From Dryocosmus kuriphilus (lineage: Eukaryota; Arthropoda; Insecta; Hymenoptera; Cynipidae), in NCBI GenBank assembly GCA_038277395.1, contig CM076191.1, forward strand, positions 27,600,583 to 27,664,582: a stretch of 64,000 bases of DNA. Reading direction: 5' to 3'. The notes beneath the pieces were generated by a model. That model worked only from the letters and a program-made list of their open reading frames with translations, was not told where the DNA came from and searched no databases. The position numbers and the translations under genes are program-made. The number at the start of each line of letters is the position of its first letter. Position 1 is the first letter of the stretch. Shown here piece by piece: positions 53,060 to 64,000 of this stretch.

Positions 53060-53960
53060 TCAGGCGATCGTCACACATTTCTTACAGACATATTTTCGCC
53101 ACACATCTCTAACCTGACATACAACTTTCGCTTCCTTTATATCTATACATCTTTTCATGCAAGCTCTTGTATTCCTATGGCTCTTCATATCTTTTCGCTT
53201 GAGAGTCTCATTCACGTATTCCCCCCACCATTCTTTCCACGGTCTGCCTTTCGGTGCGTGACCGTTCACCTTACCGAGCCATACTTGCTTCGTTAAGGGC
53301 AAATGGTAGTCTATGACGTAATAAATGAATGACTTTGGAATGTATTTCTTTTCCGCCTTCTTATATTTAAAGAAATAAAATATTAGGTTGAAACTTTGGT
53401 AAATCGAAGAAAATATATTAGCTGACCGCTGTCTAGCCCCTTGGAGTTTGTGTTTAGCGTGGAAAAGCTGTTTTTTAAAAATCAATTTTGCAGGCTCACC
53501 TTTTAGCTTTTGTAAATGAATACATGAAAAATGTATAAAAAGCAACTTTTCCGTACTAAATACAAACTCCAAGGGGTCAAAAAGCAGTCGACTTATATAT
53601 TTTCTTTCATCTACCAAAGTTTCAATCCAATATTTTATTTACTTTAAAAATAAGAAGGCAGAAAAGAAATACATTGCAAGGTCATTCATTTATTACGTCA
53701 TAGACTACCATTTGCCCTTAAACGCTATTCATCCATTCTCTCAACATGGCCAAACTATCTCAACAAATTTCCTTCACTCTTATCCATCAGCGTTTCTTCT
53801 ACGCCGCATTCCTTGAGACCTACTCATCACTGACTTTATCCATCAGTGTTTCACCGCAAATATATTCCGCAGGAAACGCATTCCAACCGCGTTCACTTTA
53901 CTTCTATTCTTTTCTTGGTATGTCCAAGTCTCGCTACCATAATTTTGTTTGGTTTTACTT
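53060..53960 (-). pseudogene. C-terminal fragment of a LINE reverse-transcriptase protein, split by a MITE
   Basis: 53296-53060 encodes LTKQVWLGKVNGHAPKGRPWK and KRKDMKSHRNTRACMKRC, and 53950-53722 encodes the preceding GHTKKR...CGETLMDKV segment. These are the C-terminal tail blocks of endonuclease/reverse-transcriptase proteins common in insects. The two halves are separated by the 421-bp element at 53297-53717. Stops are present in the right half. 52830-53055 is probably its 3' non-coding part. Confidence 0.72.
53297..53717. mobile_element. MITE with ~170-bp inverted repeats and TTAA target duplication
   Basis: Ends GGGCAAATGGTAGTCTATGA and its complement, flanked by TTAA at 53293-53296 and 53718-53721, the piggyBac-type target. 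Arms match at about 90 percent through CTTGGAGTTTGT. It interrupts the LINE fragment, and the LINE sequence resumes precisely on the other side. Confidence 0.85.
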
Positions 53961-54719
53961 GTTTAGTTCAAAACACTCAGTTGTACCAACATGAAAAAAT
54001 ACTTCAGCATAAAAATCTAACTTTTCACGAATTATCCAAATCGGAACACATGACACTGCCAATAAAAACATATTAATTATGTTGTTTCTCAAAATTAGAA
54101 GACTCCTGCTGTGGAAGTTTTTTAAGTTAAGTATCCTGCGAATACATGGAGCAAAAAAAAATTTATTAAAAAAACCTTTATCTCAGTAAAAATTGAAAAA
54201 TACCAGAGGATAAAAGTTACTTCACCATGCAGAAAACAAATAAAAATTTTTTTTTTAAATTTAATAACGACAAGTAAGTGGTAAAACGCATTTACCATCT
54301 CTTTTTGATAATGTTACGTATAACAGATAATGCACTTCGTTTAATTCAAATATAATTTTATTTTTACGCATTATTCAGTTGAGGAACCTATCCAGTTGAG
54401 AACACTCTCCCCTATACTGCAGAATTCACAGCATCTCTGTTGAACCACATTATCTATATTTGATTCAAGAGTGATGCTATGCATTCTATAGTATATACAT
54501 TTGAATTAACATGATCTGATTTTGAACGAGGACAATAGTGCGGCCTATTGATTCAAGAGTATTTCTTTCTCAGTGTACTGTGTATGCCCTACTTCAAAAA
54601 AATGTACGTCACATTTTGGTGAAAAATTAGTTTTTGGAATTAGTGAAATCATGAGAGGCTACATCTACCATATTTTAAATTACAATTTCTAATTATTTAT
54701 AATAAAAGCTCAATGTTTA
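53961..54719. other. Non-coding stretch, nothing recognised
   Basis: AT-rich with no gene seen. The first bases may be the outer end of the LINE fragment. Confidence 0.4.
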
Positions 54720-56601
54720 CACGGAGAAACTTTTCATCGTAAAATTTAGTATTATAATATTCATTTTTACTAAAGTCAATGGGATATCGAGGATATAATG
54801 TCAGCTTTTTGGAAATTACTATTTTGAATATTAATCTGTGAAGTTACTAAAAATATTGGAGAAAGTAATATAGTAAACGTTTCATTGATTCCTAGAAAAG
54901 AATGTTGAATTTACAAAAGACAATAGTAAAGTCACATCTCCTTGTGCAACCGTAATTGCCATAGTCTTTAGGAGAGAGTGCAACCATATTTATAATTATT
55001 CCTATTGAAAATAGGAAATAATTGTATCTTCATAATAAAACAATCCACAGTCATTCGTAAATTCTACCATAGGTCATATTAAATTTTGTGAGCTATATGT
55101 ATAGAAAGAGTATAGTATATAATATCTATGTATATAATGTATAGAAACACAATCACATACATACATACATATATAAACGTATTGACTATTGCTTGAAAAC
55201 TAAACTAACGCAACTTAACCTAAACGCACAACGCACGCATTCATAAACGCATCGCAGTAACATATGACACTTGAAATATATCAACTTCATTATGTTTATA
55301 TACTAACTTTCAGAATTATTACGACTTGCGAGATAAATCTGGTTGTCCATCTGTTAGCAAAAATCCTAAGTTAAAAATGCACCACATTCAAATGTTGAAA
55401 AACCTAAAATTCCATCATGTAATGATGATAATGAAAAATAAAATTGACTAGATTGAAGTAATTTTGAAGAACACACTACACAAATGCATTCTGTAAAGAA
55501 TATTTTCTTATATGATACAATATTAAAGAAAATATTTGAAAATTTTGAATAAAATAATAAATTATTAAGATATAAGAGACATTAAATGAAAAAATTCCTG
55601 TTACTTAGAAAAGCCAAATTAAAAAATATAAAGGAGGTACTGTTCCATAATTATCCCCTGAAACTTTAAAAAATATAAAAAGGCTTCAATTAATAAAAGC
55701 ATGAAGTACACATGATTAAAATTTTAATAAAGGCAAAAAAATTGAAAGAAAAAAAAATTATGACCAATGTATATTAAAAAATATTTTTATTGAAAAAAAA
55801 ACCTTTGAATGTGAAGAAAATCAAACTCATAGCATCTGAATTTGGAACGACTGAAAGTGAAGTGAGGTCAAATCCAGAGAGAGAATTGCACAGAATTTTG
55901 ATATTAAAAAACGTTCATTTGAATATATTACATAAATATATTAGAAAATTAACATCAAAAAAAGGAAAATCCAAATATAAATTTTAAAGATCATTCATGA
56001 AAAAAATTTACTAAAAATTGCCTGAAATAATTTTAAAGGAATATTTATGTATTGTATAATTCATTTATACTTACAATTTTCTCCCAAGTCACTTAATTAT
56101 TGCACTTAATCAAAGCCGGTAAACACACGCGTTTCACGCTTTCGGCGTGTCCGACGTCACTCGGCACTGACGGCAGTACATTTACTATTTCCAATGGGAA
56201 TTTTGGCAACGTACTATTGCAATTTATAAAGTTTCCGACTGCAAAATATATAAGTCTTTCTCTCTTTATTGCTCATTCCTAGTAACAATGGTAATTTCTC
56301 TAAACTGTTGTGCAATTTATATTAATTAAACAAACAATCCTTGCAATTATAGTTTTACGTTTTCTTTATATAGGTATTACTTATTTCTAATTTCAATTTA
56401 CCATTCAAGATATTAACCTTTGCAACTTTCAATGGTAATTTTTAAAGTTGTGCTATATTTACAATTGGTATAGAAAAAGTATTTCCTCCCGTTGCTATGG
56501 CAAAAAAAAACTATTTTTGTTACTATATCTTCGCTATCCTATTGACTTTAGTAAAAATGAATATTATAATACTAAATTTTACGATGAAAAGTTTCTCCGT
56601 G
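54720..56601. mobile_element. 1.9-kb element with ~75-bp terminal inverted repeats, no transposase
   Basis: CACGGAGAAACTTTTCATCG at the left end is matched by its complement ending CTCCGTG at 56601, with the pairing extending about 75 bases (through AATATTCATTTTTACTAAAGT). TA flanks both sides (54718-54719, 56602-56603). A 65-codon frame at 55790 is lysine-rich and not recognisable. Probably non-autonomous. Confidence 0.7.
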
Positions 56602-56930
56602 TACAATTGGAGAAACAGAGAAAAGTGACGAAATATAATTATTGAAAAATATGTATGCCAAGTACAGTGCGGTATCAAAAAATTGTAAGAAGTATCGAAT
56701 ACGCCACGAAATAAAAGGAAATAATAGAAGAGTACCTTGCGGATATTTTTCCTGGCAAAAGTCGTGGAGTACATTTTTCCTTACCAAAGAAAAACTCCGT
56801 TTGTGCTTAACGTAAAGTCTTTGACTTTAAACATCCCGTGTCGAGCAATGACGAACAATGGTAACCAGTGAAAGAAATCCTCCAGCCACTTCGACTAAAT
56901 AGTAAACACTAAAAAATTTGGTGTATTTAT

Positions 56931-59900
56931 TCATTCGCTTATTTCTGGACTAAATTGTATTAATATAACGAGGTATGTCGTCACTGATCCAATGAACTGA
57001 AATTTCATTAATTAGCTATTTTTTCATTTGTTAATAAAGTAAAATGCAACAATTAGAGATCTTACTTTTTGCACAAGAGGGTAATCTAAAGTTGATAATC
57101 CACATGCAGTAAATACCAAGGGTTGTTGAGTCAGTTGTAATGAAAATTGTTCAATCTGATAATAATAAATAATCAATAATAATTGAATATAGATAATATT
57201 CTATATTATATTTGAAGAACAATACTTATTGCTTGTTTTCTCACCTCCTCTTTTAATTCATCATCTTCACTGAAACTCTTCAGTTCATACAGTATATCTC
57301 TAGTTTTATGTGCCTGTATGTGAACAAAGAAAAAGTCAACTCTTTTAAAGAATATCTTAAATATAAATATGAAAATTTAAAAGTTGCGCTTTGATAAATT
57401 TTCTATTACATAAATCTTTACCTCTAGACTAACTTTTGCGCAAGTAGATGTAATATTAATTAGTTTGTACGCATATACAGTAAACCAAATGCACCCGCTA
57501 ATGAATTGCAGAATTTTAGAGTTGAATGTTTGTTTAACAAAGAAAATGATACTGAACAAATTATATAGAAGGCCTGTTAGTATAATAAAATATGCTCCTA
57601 TTTCCATCATCATTTGTTTTTGATAAATCTTGTTTATCTCCCAGGATATATTCGATAATTCCATGTGAAGATATCTGAAGCAAATATGAATTTAGTGTTC
57701 CAGTAGCCACTTAGTATAATTAGACGTCTCATGGAAAGTTTAGAAATTTTATGAAGCGCTACCCCATTGTGTAATGAATAATCGCCGGTTACATCATCTG
57801 TCTAGAATTTCTAGCCGTTTTATGAAGTGCTCAGTCATCTTGACTACCGAGCTCATAGATAGTGTAATAGAATTCTATGAATATAATTTTAAATAATCAT
57901 CTCTTAAACTTAGGTTTTGATAGTTTTTGAAATATTTATTTTGTCTAAAATCAAGGAGTATTTTTGGAAAACAAGCATGGGAATTAAAAAAAAAATTCTA
58001 CTTATCATTTTCCTGTCATGTGAAAAATTGTGACATAATTTGACTAATTTTTATTTAAAATTAGCTAACAATTGTCAGTGGAAAGTGTACGAAAGCCTTC
58101 TTGAAAAAAATGTAACTTTTTTAAAATTAAATAACATAACGTACCATCTTTTGACTAATTCAACTAGTGAAATTTGACTAATAATAATTGGATAAATAAA
58201 AACTGATTAAATCAGTGACTACCTTTTTGCTTTTTAATTAGTATTTTTCAACTAATTCAGATTTAAAGAATTCATTTTGTCAGTAGAGGGTATTTTTTAC
58301 ACTATTATATGTTTTTTAAAAAGTTTTTTTCATATCCCCGTCCCTAAAGTAATAACTGTATGCAAAAAATATTTATGATATCTATTAATTCAACTATGTT
58401 TTTATTTAAGTAAACTAATTATAAGACTTGTAAGTTGTGGTTCTTTAAATTAAATTCATAGAATTTTATTACACTATGTGCTCGGTTGGAAGTTACTTGT
58501 TTCATGAAATGTCTAGACTTTTCAAGAAACATCCAATTAGGTACACTAAGTGGTCAAGGAATAAACGATTTCCAAAGCATATCATTTTGAATACTTCATT
58601 TTAAATTTCGAATAAAAATTTCTTCAGTTTTTAAGGGCTAATATTTTATATTATTTATACATTAAAAATATTGAAAACTTTGAACTAAGCTCTTTATTGA
58701 GAAAAAAATTAATTACTTACCTACTTAATATCAGTGTTTGTTTTTTTAATTGTTTCTCTTTTAGTCTGTCGCTATATTCGGTTGACATAACTAGAGCACT
58801 TACTCTACTGTATTTTGGGTACAATTCTGTAACAGTTTTTGGCTTTAGGCACTTTTCCAAGTGTCTTTTTTAGAAGTAAATTAATATTCATGAATCTCAT
58901 TCCTATGAAGCTGTATTTTAGATCAAAAATACGTTTTTTCGTCATTAATCTGGTCAAACTTATGTATATATGTATTATATATGCTATGGAACTTTTAGTA
59001 AATGAGTGAATAAATAAAATTATTCTTTAGTTGATAGAATAGGTCACTATTTAGAGAATACAGCCATAATTTTACAGGATGTAATCAAACAAGAAAAGTT
59101 TTTTATCGTACCGAGTAATAAATCAGATCAAATTCGCCTAAAAATGTACTTACTTCACAACTGACGTGAAGGTGAAATCAACCACAGAATTGACATGAAG
59201 TGGACAGTGAAATAGGTACATGATGTGCAGACATTCCACCCAACTGAACTTTGGTTTTAAAACATGTAAGTCATTAACTAAAAGAACTGCAATTATGAGA
59301 ACCCACATGGCTGCTTTTAGCATCGAATCAATAAAAATTTTGCGATAGTTGTTTGGAAGACCCAAACGTTCCAAAGCTACATCCAATTGTTCTAATCTTT
59401 TAATATTAGTTCTGAACTCCTTAAAGAAAATGAAATCTTTTAAAATTAGTACATGCATTTAATAATGTAAGGATTGCTATAAACTGTTGACAATTAAATC
59501 GGAAAACACTCTGAGAAAAACGTTCGATGCGGACAAGAAAACAATTTTGTTGAACCAACAAAGGCTCGGGTTTACTTCAATGAAAAAAATGTATTTTGGT
59601 TTAAAGAAAGGTTTGCTGAAAGGACCCAACTTTTATTGAGTCAACAATAAAGTTTTGGTGCTTTTATAAGAATCAAATAGTTTTTTTTTTTGTTCGAACA
59701 TTTTACTCCTTTGGGAGAATTGTATTGAGCAAACATAAAACATACCTTATAATGATACCAACCAATGAAAATGGAAGATACTGAGATAGTCACATTGAAA
59801 TATACAATAAGCTTAAAAATATTCCTGCTTGTGTTACTTAGATTGTCAATTTCCAAACCTGGTGCTTGAGAAAGAGCGAGAAACCAGTAAAAAGAATTCA

Positions 59901-60105
59901 TTACCAAAACGTAGATAAAAGTAATCACAGGTCGTGGTTTTCCCAAAGGGTATTCCCATATACTTAGACCCGCAATCCAATTTAATATCATGACTGGAAG
60001 AATCGAATCGTGTATATTTTTTGGTACCCAATTCATAATATCGAAAAGGTAATTGAACTTCGTTTGTGGCTTACGTCTCGTGAACATCGTCACTACTCTG
60101 TTCAC
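56931..60105 (-). CDS. Gustatory receptor GR3, seven exons
   Basis: Exons: 60105-59746 (an inner ATG at 60036 matches the GR2 start better), 59419-59154, 58910-58721, 57674-57422, 57313-57245, 57155-57066, 56996-56931 (stop TGA). Exons 3-7 have exactly the GR2 lengths (190, 253, 69, 90, 66). Signatures: FSLQLTQQPLVFTACGLSTLD in exon 6 (split for length) and TTYLVILIQF in exon 7. Intron 2 has a normal GT donor (GTGAA|GTAAGT), unlike GR2. Exon 3 is one base too long, in an A6 run (rc of about 58873-58878), giving a frameshift. The product would be a seven-helix ligand-gated taste receptor in sensory neuron membranes; the ligand is unknown. Confidence 0.85.
57700..58560. mobile_element. MITE-like inverted-repeat element in GR3 intron 3
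   Basis: CCACTTAGTATAATTAGACGT near 57705 pairs with the complement near 58535 (CCAATTAGGTACACTAAGTGG). AGTGTAATAGAATTCTATGA near 57859 pairs with TCATAGAATTTTATTACACT near 58456. Arms are about 190 bp and diverged. Confidence 0.65.
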
Positions 60106-60564
60106 AATTCTCTACTAGATCGTAATGCTATTTAGTATTCTATTATTAAAAGCATATTTTGTCAGGCGCAGTAGCCGCCCCTTTCATTGGCATATTAATT
60201 GAATACAAAATGATACGCAGGAACCTTGACGACTAATTACGCAGGACTTTCTCTTATTAAATTATCGTTAAATAAAACGTATTAGAGAGAACATTCATCA
60301 CTTTTTAATGCTATCATTATTCCCACAAACCTAAAGAAACCAGTTTGTTTGCTTTCACAAAATCATGCCATTTTTTGGTATAAATAATTTTATTTTAGAA
60401 ACACTAAAAAAAGTCTTACTATTCTTACATCCTTTTGTTTCATCATAAATTAAGCCTATATTTGTCTTGAAACAAATCTCTTTTCTTAAAAAAAAAACCT
60501 TCTTCCCGTGAAATGCCGCGTTCAGAGACGCAAAAATAAAAACAATCGCAACCTTAACAATAAT
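60106..60564. other. GR3 upstream region, nothing recognised
   Basis: No gene, TATA box at a convincing position or repeat was identified. The frame at 60355-60582 has no family resemblance. Confidence 0.4.
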
Positions 60565-61295
60565 TGAAGGATGGCAGTACAAAACTAGATAACCAACAAA
60601 ATTGGAATTTCTCAGGAGAGCGAAAAAACACTCTGTAAAATCGAAATCACTTCCGAGCTGAAATCTTGCTGAATTGAGGCCAAAAAGCTTGATCAGAAAA
60701 AGTTTAACGCAATTTCGAGAAAATAGATGTGGAAGTTGACAATCTCAAAGTGACATTAACCTAAAATGGGAGCATTCTTGGCTGTGAATTGCGATAAACA
60801 ATGCAATTTTCAGTTCAAATAAAAAATAAAAACTTACTGCCGAGATACTGAGTTGATGAATACGGGTCACCAATGACCAATGATTTAGAGGTGAGAACTT
60901 TACGGGTATTCAAAAGCTGATTTGGATATCGATTAAAAATCGAATTTTGACTTTTTATCAAAAATAAGAATTTTTCACCCGAGATGTTGGGATTCTGGAT
61001 AAGAATAAGAAATTTTGAACAAAGAAGATTCTTGTGTTCCGAGAAAATCAAGATTTTTTTGTGACGATATCGCACTGTGACGGACAATTTTTCGCTTAAC
61101 GTCGGATAAAAAAAACATAATTATCTTGTTTTTATCAGATGTTTAGTCAAAAATTGTCAGTTATCTGGTTTTGAATTGACAACCAATTATTATACCAATT
61201 ACTGGTACTGTATTTAAAAAAAAAATTTTATGCAAGAAATGTATTTTCGACAAAAATGTTGGTTATCTGGTTCTGTACTACCACCCTTCATTTGT
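60565..61295. mobile_element. ~730-bp inverted-repeat element
   Basis: GGCAGTACAAAACTAGATAACC near 60573 pairs with GGTTATCTGGTTCTGTACTACC near 61261, about 35 bp in all. A second copy of the TTATCTGGTTTTG motif lies at 61161. No transposase. Resembles pogo/Tc1-type non-autonomous elements. Confidence 0.6.
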
Positions 61296-61689
61296 AGCTT
61301 TCAAACAATTTGGTTTACCAAAAACATAATATGGAATTTACCTAAACTAGGAACAAAAGTTTTGGCAAAAGAATTTATATTTTGATCAACGAGATAACAA
61401 TTTTCAAAAATAAAATCATCTTTAAAATTCTAATAAATGGGACATTTCACAGAAATTGAGACTCGAAAACAAAAGAAAAGTTACTTAAAAAATTGGTTTC
61501 AGCAAAATCTAAATATTTTCAAACTATAGGAGTTCTGTTTTAATGCTCAAATTTGTGAAAAATTATTAAGAAAAAATTATTAAAGTATTAGGACGCTCGT
61601 TCCCCATAGAAAAAACAGACACTTAAATTTTGTTGTAGGTATTTTTCAAAAAAATAAATAAAGTAAGATTTTAGGATAAAAATCACTTT
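61296..61689. other. AT-rich stretch, nothing recognised
   Basis: No gene or repeat identified between the inverted-repeat element and the Penelope-like element. Confidence 0.4.
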
Positions 61690-61734
61690 ATAAAAATTCT
61701 TTCGGTCTTACGATCTTTTTTTATTAAAAGAAGA

Positions 61735-61780
61735 ATGACGACGTTTCAGCCCTATACTGTGGGTCTTCATCAGGTCGTAG
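61735..61780 (-). ncRNA. Hammerhead-ribozyme-like motif of the Penelope-like element
   Basis: On the minus strand TACGAC, CTGATGA (rc of 61767-61773), helix II AGACCC/GGGCT, GAAAC (rc of 61743-61747), then GTCGTCATTC. The GTCGT can pair with ACGAC. Helix III is almost absent. Penelope-like elements are known to carry such minimal hammerheads in their terminal repeats. Confidence 0.6.
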
Positions 61781-62203
61781 TAAAAACTAAAAATTAATAA
61801 CAATTTTCAAATACAATAAATATTCGCAGAAAGAACATTACAAGTCGAAGAAAAAGAGTTATAAATACCTTAAAAAATTACGAAGTCAAATATCAAAAAA
61901 ACAACAAGTCATAATTGTCCTCACAAAGATGAGTAAAATAAGGTTGGATACCTCATAAGTTGAGGGTCCAACTTTCAAAAACTATCACATTTTTAGTGTT
62001 TGGAGAGATAAAAACTTTTCAAAACATGTGTGTTAGGTAAGACGGACAAACAGTAATGAAGAAATTTTAGGTTATGAACTAAAATGGAAACCATCCTGTC
62101 ACATGACTAAGAGGTAACCAAGGTAACCAGTTGGTTCAACTACAAATGATAGAGCGCGCCAAAGATATTAGGTATTTAAAAAGAAAGAAAAACAAATTTT
62201 AAA

Positions 62204-63990
62204 TTATAGAATACTATGATAACATTGATTGATATTTAATGTTTCAGTTTGAAGGTTGATAGAAGTGTCTTTGTGTTTTTTAATAAAAATTGATTCTAAA
62301 ATCTTTCTTGTTTTTTTATTTTTTTCTCTAGTTAGAATTTTAATGTTATTAAAGTTAAAATCAAAAAGATGACTAAAATTCCAGGCGTGTTGGGATAAAC
62401 CAGTGTTGAGATTACCGACTCTAACATCTCTTTTGTGCTCACTAATTCTTGTTTTTAATCTCCTGCCAGTCTCGCCAATGTACACTTTGTTGCAGTCTAA
62501 ACATTTTATTAAATAAACAACATTAGAAAGATTTTCGGTTTTTTCTAAATCTTTTTTTATTTTATTGATGTAATTCCCTAAATTATGATCATTTTTAAAA
62601 TAAACATTTATATTAAATTTTTTGAGGCCATTTCTTAATCTTTCAGATAATCCCTGGATGTAAGGTAGAGTAACTTTTAAGTCAGTTCTGTTGTAGCTTT
62701 CTAACCATTTATTCTTTTTTTTTTTGGTGTGAAGAAACATTGTAGATTTCATGGACCCTTTCTTTAATTATACTTTCAATTAGAGGTAGAGGGTAGTTAT
62801 TTTGTAAAAGAGTAACTTTAAGATGATCCAAATTGTTTTTTCTAAAATTTATGTCACTAAGTTTAATGCACCTGTCAATTAAACATTTAATTAAACCAAT
62901 TTTTTGACTAAATTGGTGATGAGAGTCAAAATTTAAATATTTACCAGAACAAGTTGGTTTTTTGTATAAATTCGTAATTAAAGAACCTTCCTCTGTTTTT
63001 ATGATGGTTAAATCTAAGAAATTTAAAGAGTTATTATGTTCTATTTCTGAAGTAAATTGTACAGAATTTTCTATATCGTTGAAAGTATCTAGAGTTTCTT
63101 GAATTTTTTCTGTAGGAACAATTGTAAAAATGTCGTCTACGTACCTTTTGTAGAAAATTGGTTTAAAGCTTAGAAGGGATAAAGCTCGTTTTTCGATATC
63201 TTCAAGAACAAGATTAGCCGCAAGTGGAGAAAGAGGAGATCCCATTGGACAACCAGAAACTTGTTTGTAAAAATTTTGATTGAATGAAAAAACAGTGTTG
63301 TTGAAAACTATTCTGACAGCTATTAAGATTTCGTTCTTAGAAATTTTTGTGAGATTTTTATGAAGGTTAAGTTTTTCTTCAATACATTCTGAAACTAAAT
63401 CTAATGGTATATTGTCAAACATAGAAACTACGTCCAATGAAATTATGGAATAATTATTTGGAACTTTGATATTTTTTAGTTTGTTTTTGAAATCCCAACT
63501 ATCTTTTATAAAAGATTCAGTTTTTCCCGAAGTTGGTTTCAAAATTTTAGATAAATAAGTTGCTAAATTATGAGTAGGAGAACCAATGGATGAAACAATG
63601 ATTCTCCAATTTAACTCTGGCTTGTGGACCTTGGGGAGAGCATAAGCTTTTGCTACGACACTAGCATGAGTTTTTAAACTATAAGCTACTTTATCATTTA
63701 TGTAAGACTTTTTCTCCCATCTGGTTACAATTTCATTGCATTTATCTTCAATTGTAGGGACAAGACTAGTTTTTTACGTTTTTTATATAAAGTGTTATTT
63801 TTTAAAATATTTTCAACAGTTGTAATATAATCATCTTTGTTTGCGGCTACCGTTATGTTACCCTTATCTGCTTTTAAGAGAATTAAATCATTGTGATCTT
63901 TTTGAAATTTTTTAACTGTTTCTTGGATTTTGTTAGAGTAATTGAATTTATGGATTTTTTGATGATTCGAAATTAGATTAGTTACTAATT
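62204..63990 (-). pseudogene. Penelope-like reverse transcriptase with GIY-YIG endonuclease, frameshifted
   Basis: N-terminal part (about 63990-63780): ILLKADKGNITVAANKDDY, typical of the family. The RT core 63542-62709 has SLDVVSMFDNIP (motif A), GCPMGSPLSPLAANLVLED (motif B) and YKRYVDDIF (motif C). The endonuclease part 62752-62204 has VVYLIKCLDCNKVYIGETGR and RISEHKRDVR, the GIY-YIG variant with its CxC zinc site. Breaks: one or more frameshifts between about 63780 and 63543, and one at the A10 run near 62720 that separates RT and endonuclease. The polyprotein would nick DNA and prime its own reverse transcription. Confidence 0.88.
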
Positions 63991-64000
63991 TTCTGACATT

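Larger units (their letters stand above)
61690..64000 (-). mobile_element. Penelope-like retroelement, 3' part, cut by the window
   Basis: Reverse transcriptase and GIY-YIG endonuclease frames, followed by about 500 bp of non-coding 3' sequence with a hammerhead-like motif, the arrangement known for Penelope-like elements. The 5' part lies beyond 64000. Confidence 0.9.

Noticed and set aside
22487..60105. Receptor genes as odorant receptors
   Set aside because: The C-terminal exons encode the TYLVILIQF-type signature and FSLQL...PL.FT.CG block of gustatory receptors, and the exon layout fits GRs.
62709..63542. Penelope RT as a telomerase or retron
   Set aside because: YVDD plus a downstream GIY-YIG endonuclease with a CxC site identifies a Penelope-like element.

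Overview
AT-rich eukaryotic DNA, most likely from an insect. The evidence is a tandem cluster of spliced gustatory-receptor (GR) genes with insect-type signatures, plus mariner, Penelope-like, APE-type LINE and Polinton/Maverick elements. A parasitoid hymenopteran would fit, but that is inference. I see no bacterial genes, rRNA or CRISPR.

Host frame: all receptor genes are on the minus strand. GR3 (60105-56931) and GR2 (47755-44379) each have seven exons of nearly identical lengths and end in the TYLV(I/F)LI(Q/H)F motif. GR1 is a pseudogene. Its exon 1 is at 39556-39269, its exon 2 and a truncated exon 3 are at 22798-22283, and a 16.4-kb Polinton (22803-39174) sits in intron 1. The Polinton has a 6-bp target duplication ATCTTA and terminal inverted repeats AGTAG...CTACT, and the duplicated target contains the AG splice acceptor of exon 2. 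A further GR relic lies near 51.3 kb.

The Polinton carries, from its left end: a 105-aa conserved protein, a 125-aa conserved protein, major capsid protein, penton, adenain-like protease and a PLA2-domain protein (all minus). Then come the packaging ATPase, two conserved proteins and the integrase with chromodomain (plus). A block of foreign repeats follows, and then protein-primed DNA polymerase B (minus). Almost every large gene is broken by stops or frameshifts, so this is a dead virus-like element. Its genes keep close upstream TATA boxes, and its left part holds a striking array of perfect heat-shock elements.

The first 9696 bases are a near-identical second copy of 22239-31936 (GR1 exon 2/3 plus the left part of the Polinton) with the same disabling mutations. 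This copy stops inside the integrase gene and runs into a 3-kb palindrome of TTTAACATTAC-type minisatellite (9697-12720) holding a mariner fragment. Next comes the end of a second, inverted Polinton (12721-20264) interrupted by a broken LINE (about 14215-20092). Either a recent segmental duplication or an assembly/haplotype redundancy could explain this.

The right half (39-64 kb) is GR genes littered with small inverted-repeat elements: a complete but catalytically dead mariner (49596-50763), a TTAA-flanked MITE inside an old LINE, a 150-bp satellite, and two kinds of Penelope-related sequence. The Penelope-related sequences are a coding Penelope-like element at the right edge (61690-64000) and a palindromic pair of fragments in a GR2 intron. 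Both carry hammerhead-ribozyme-like cores.
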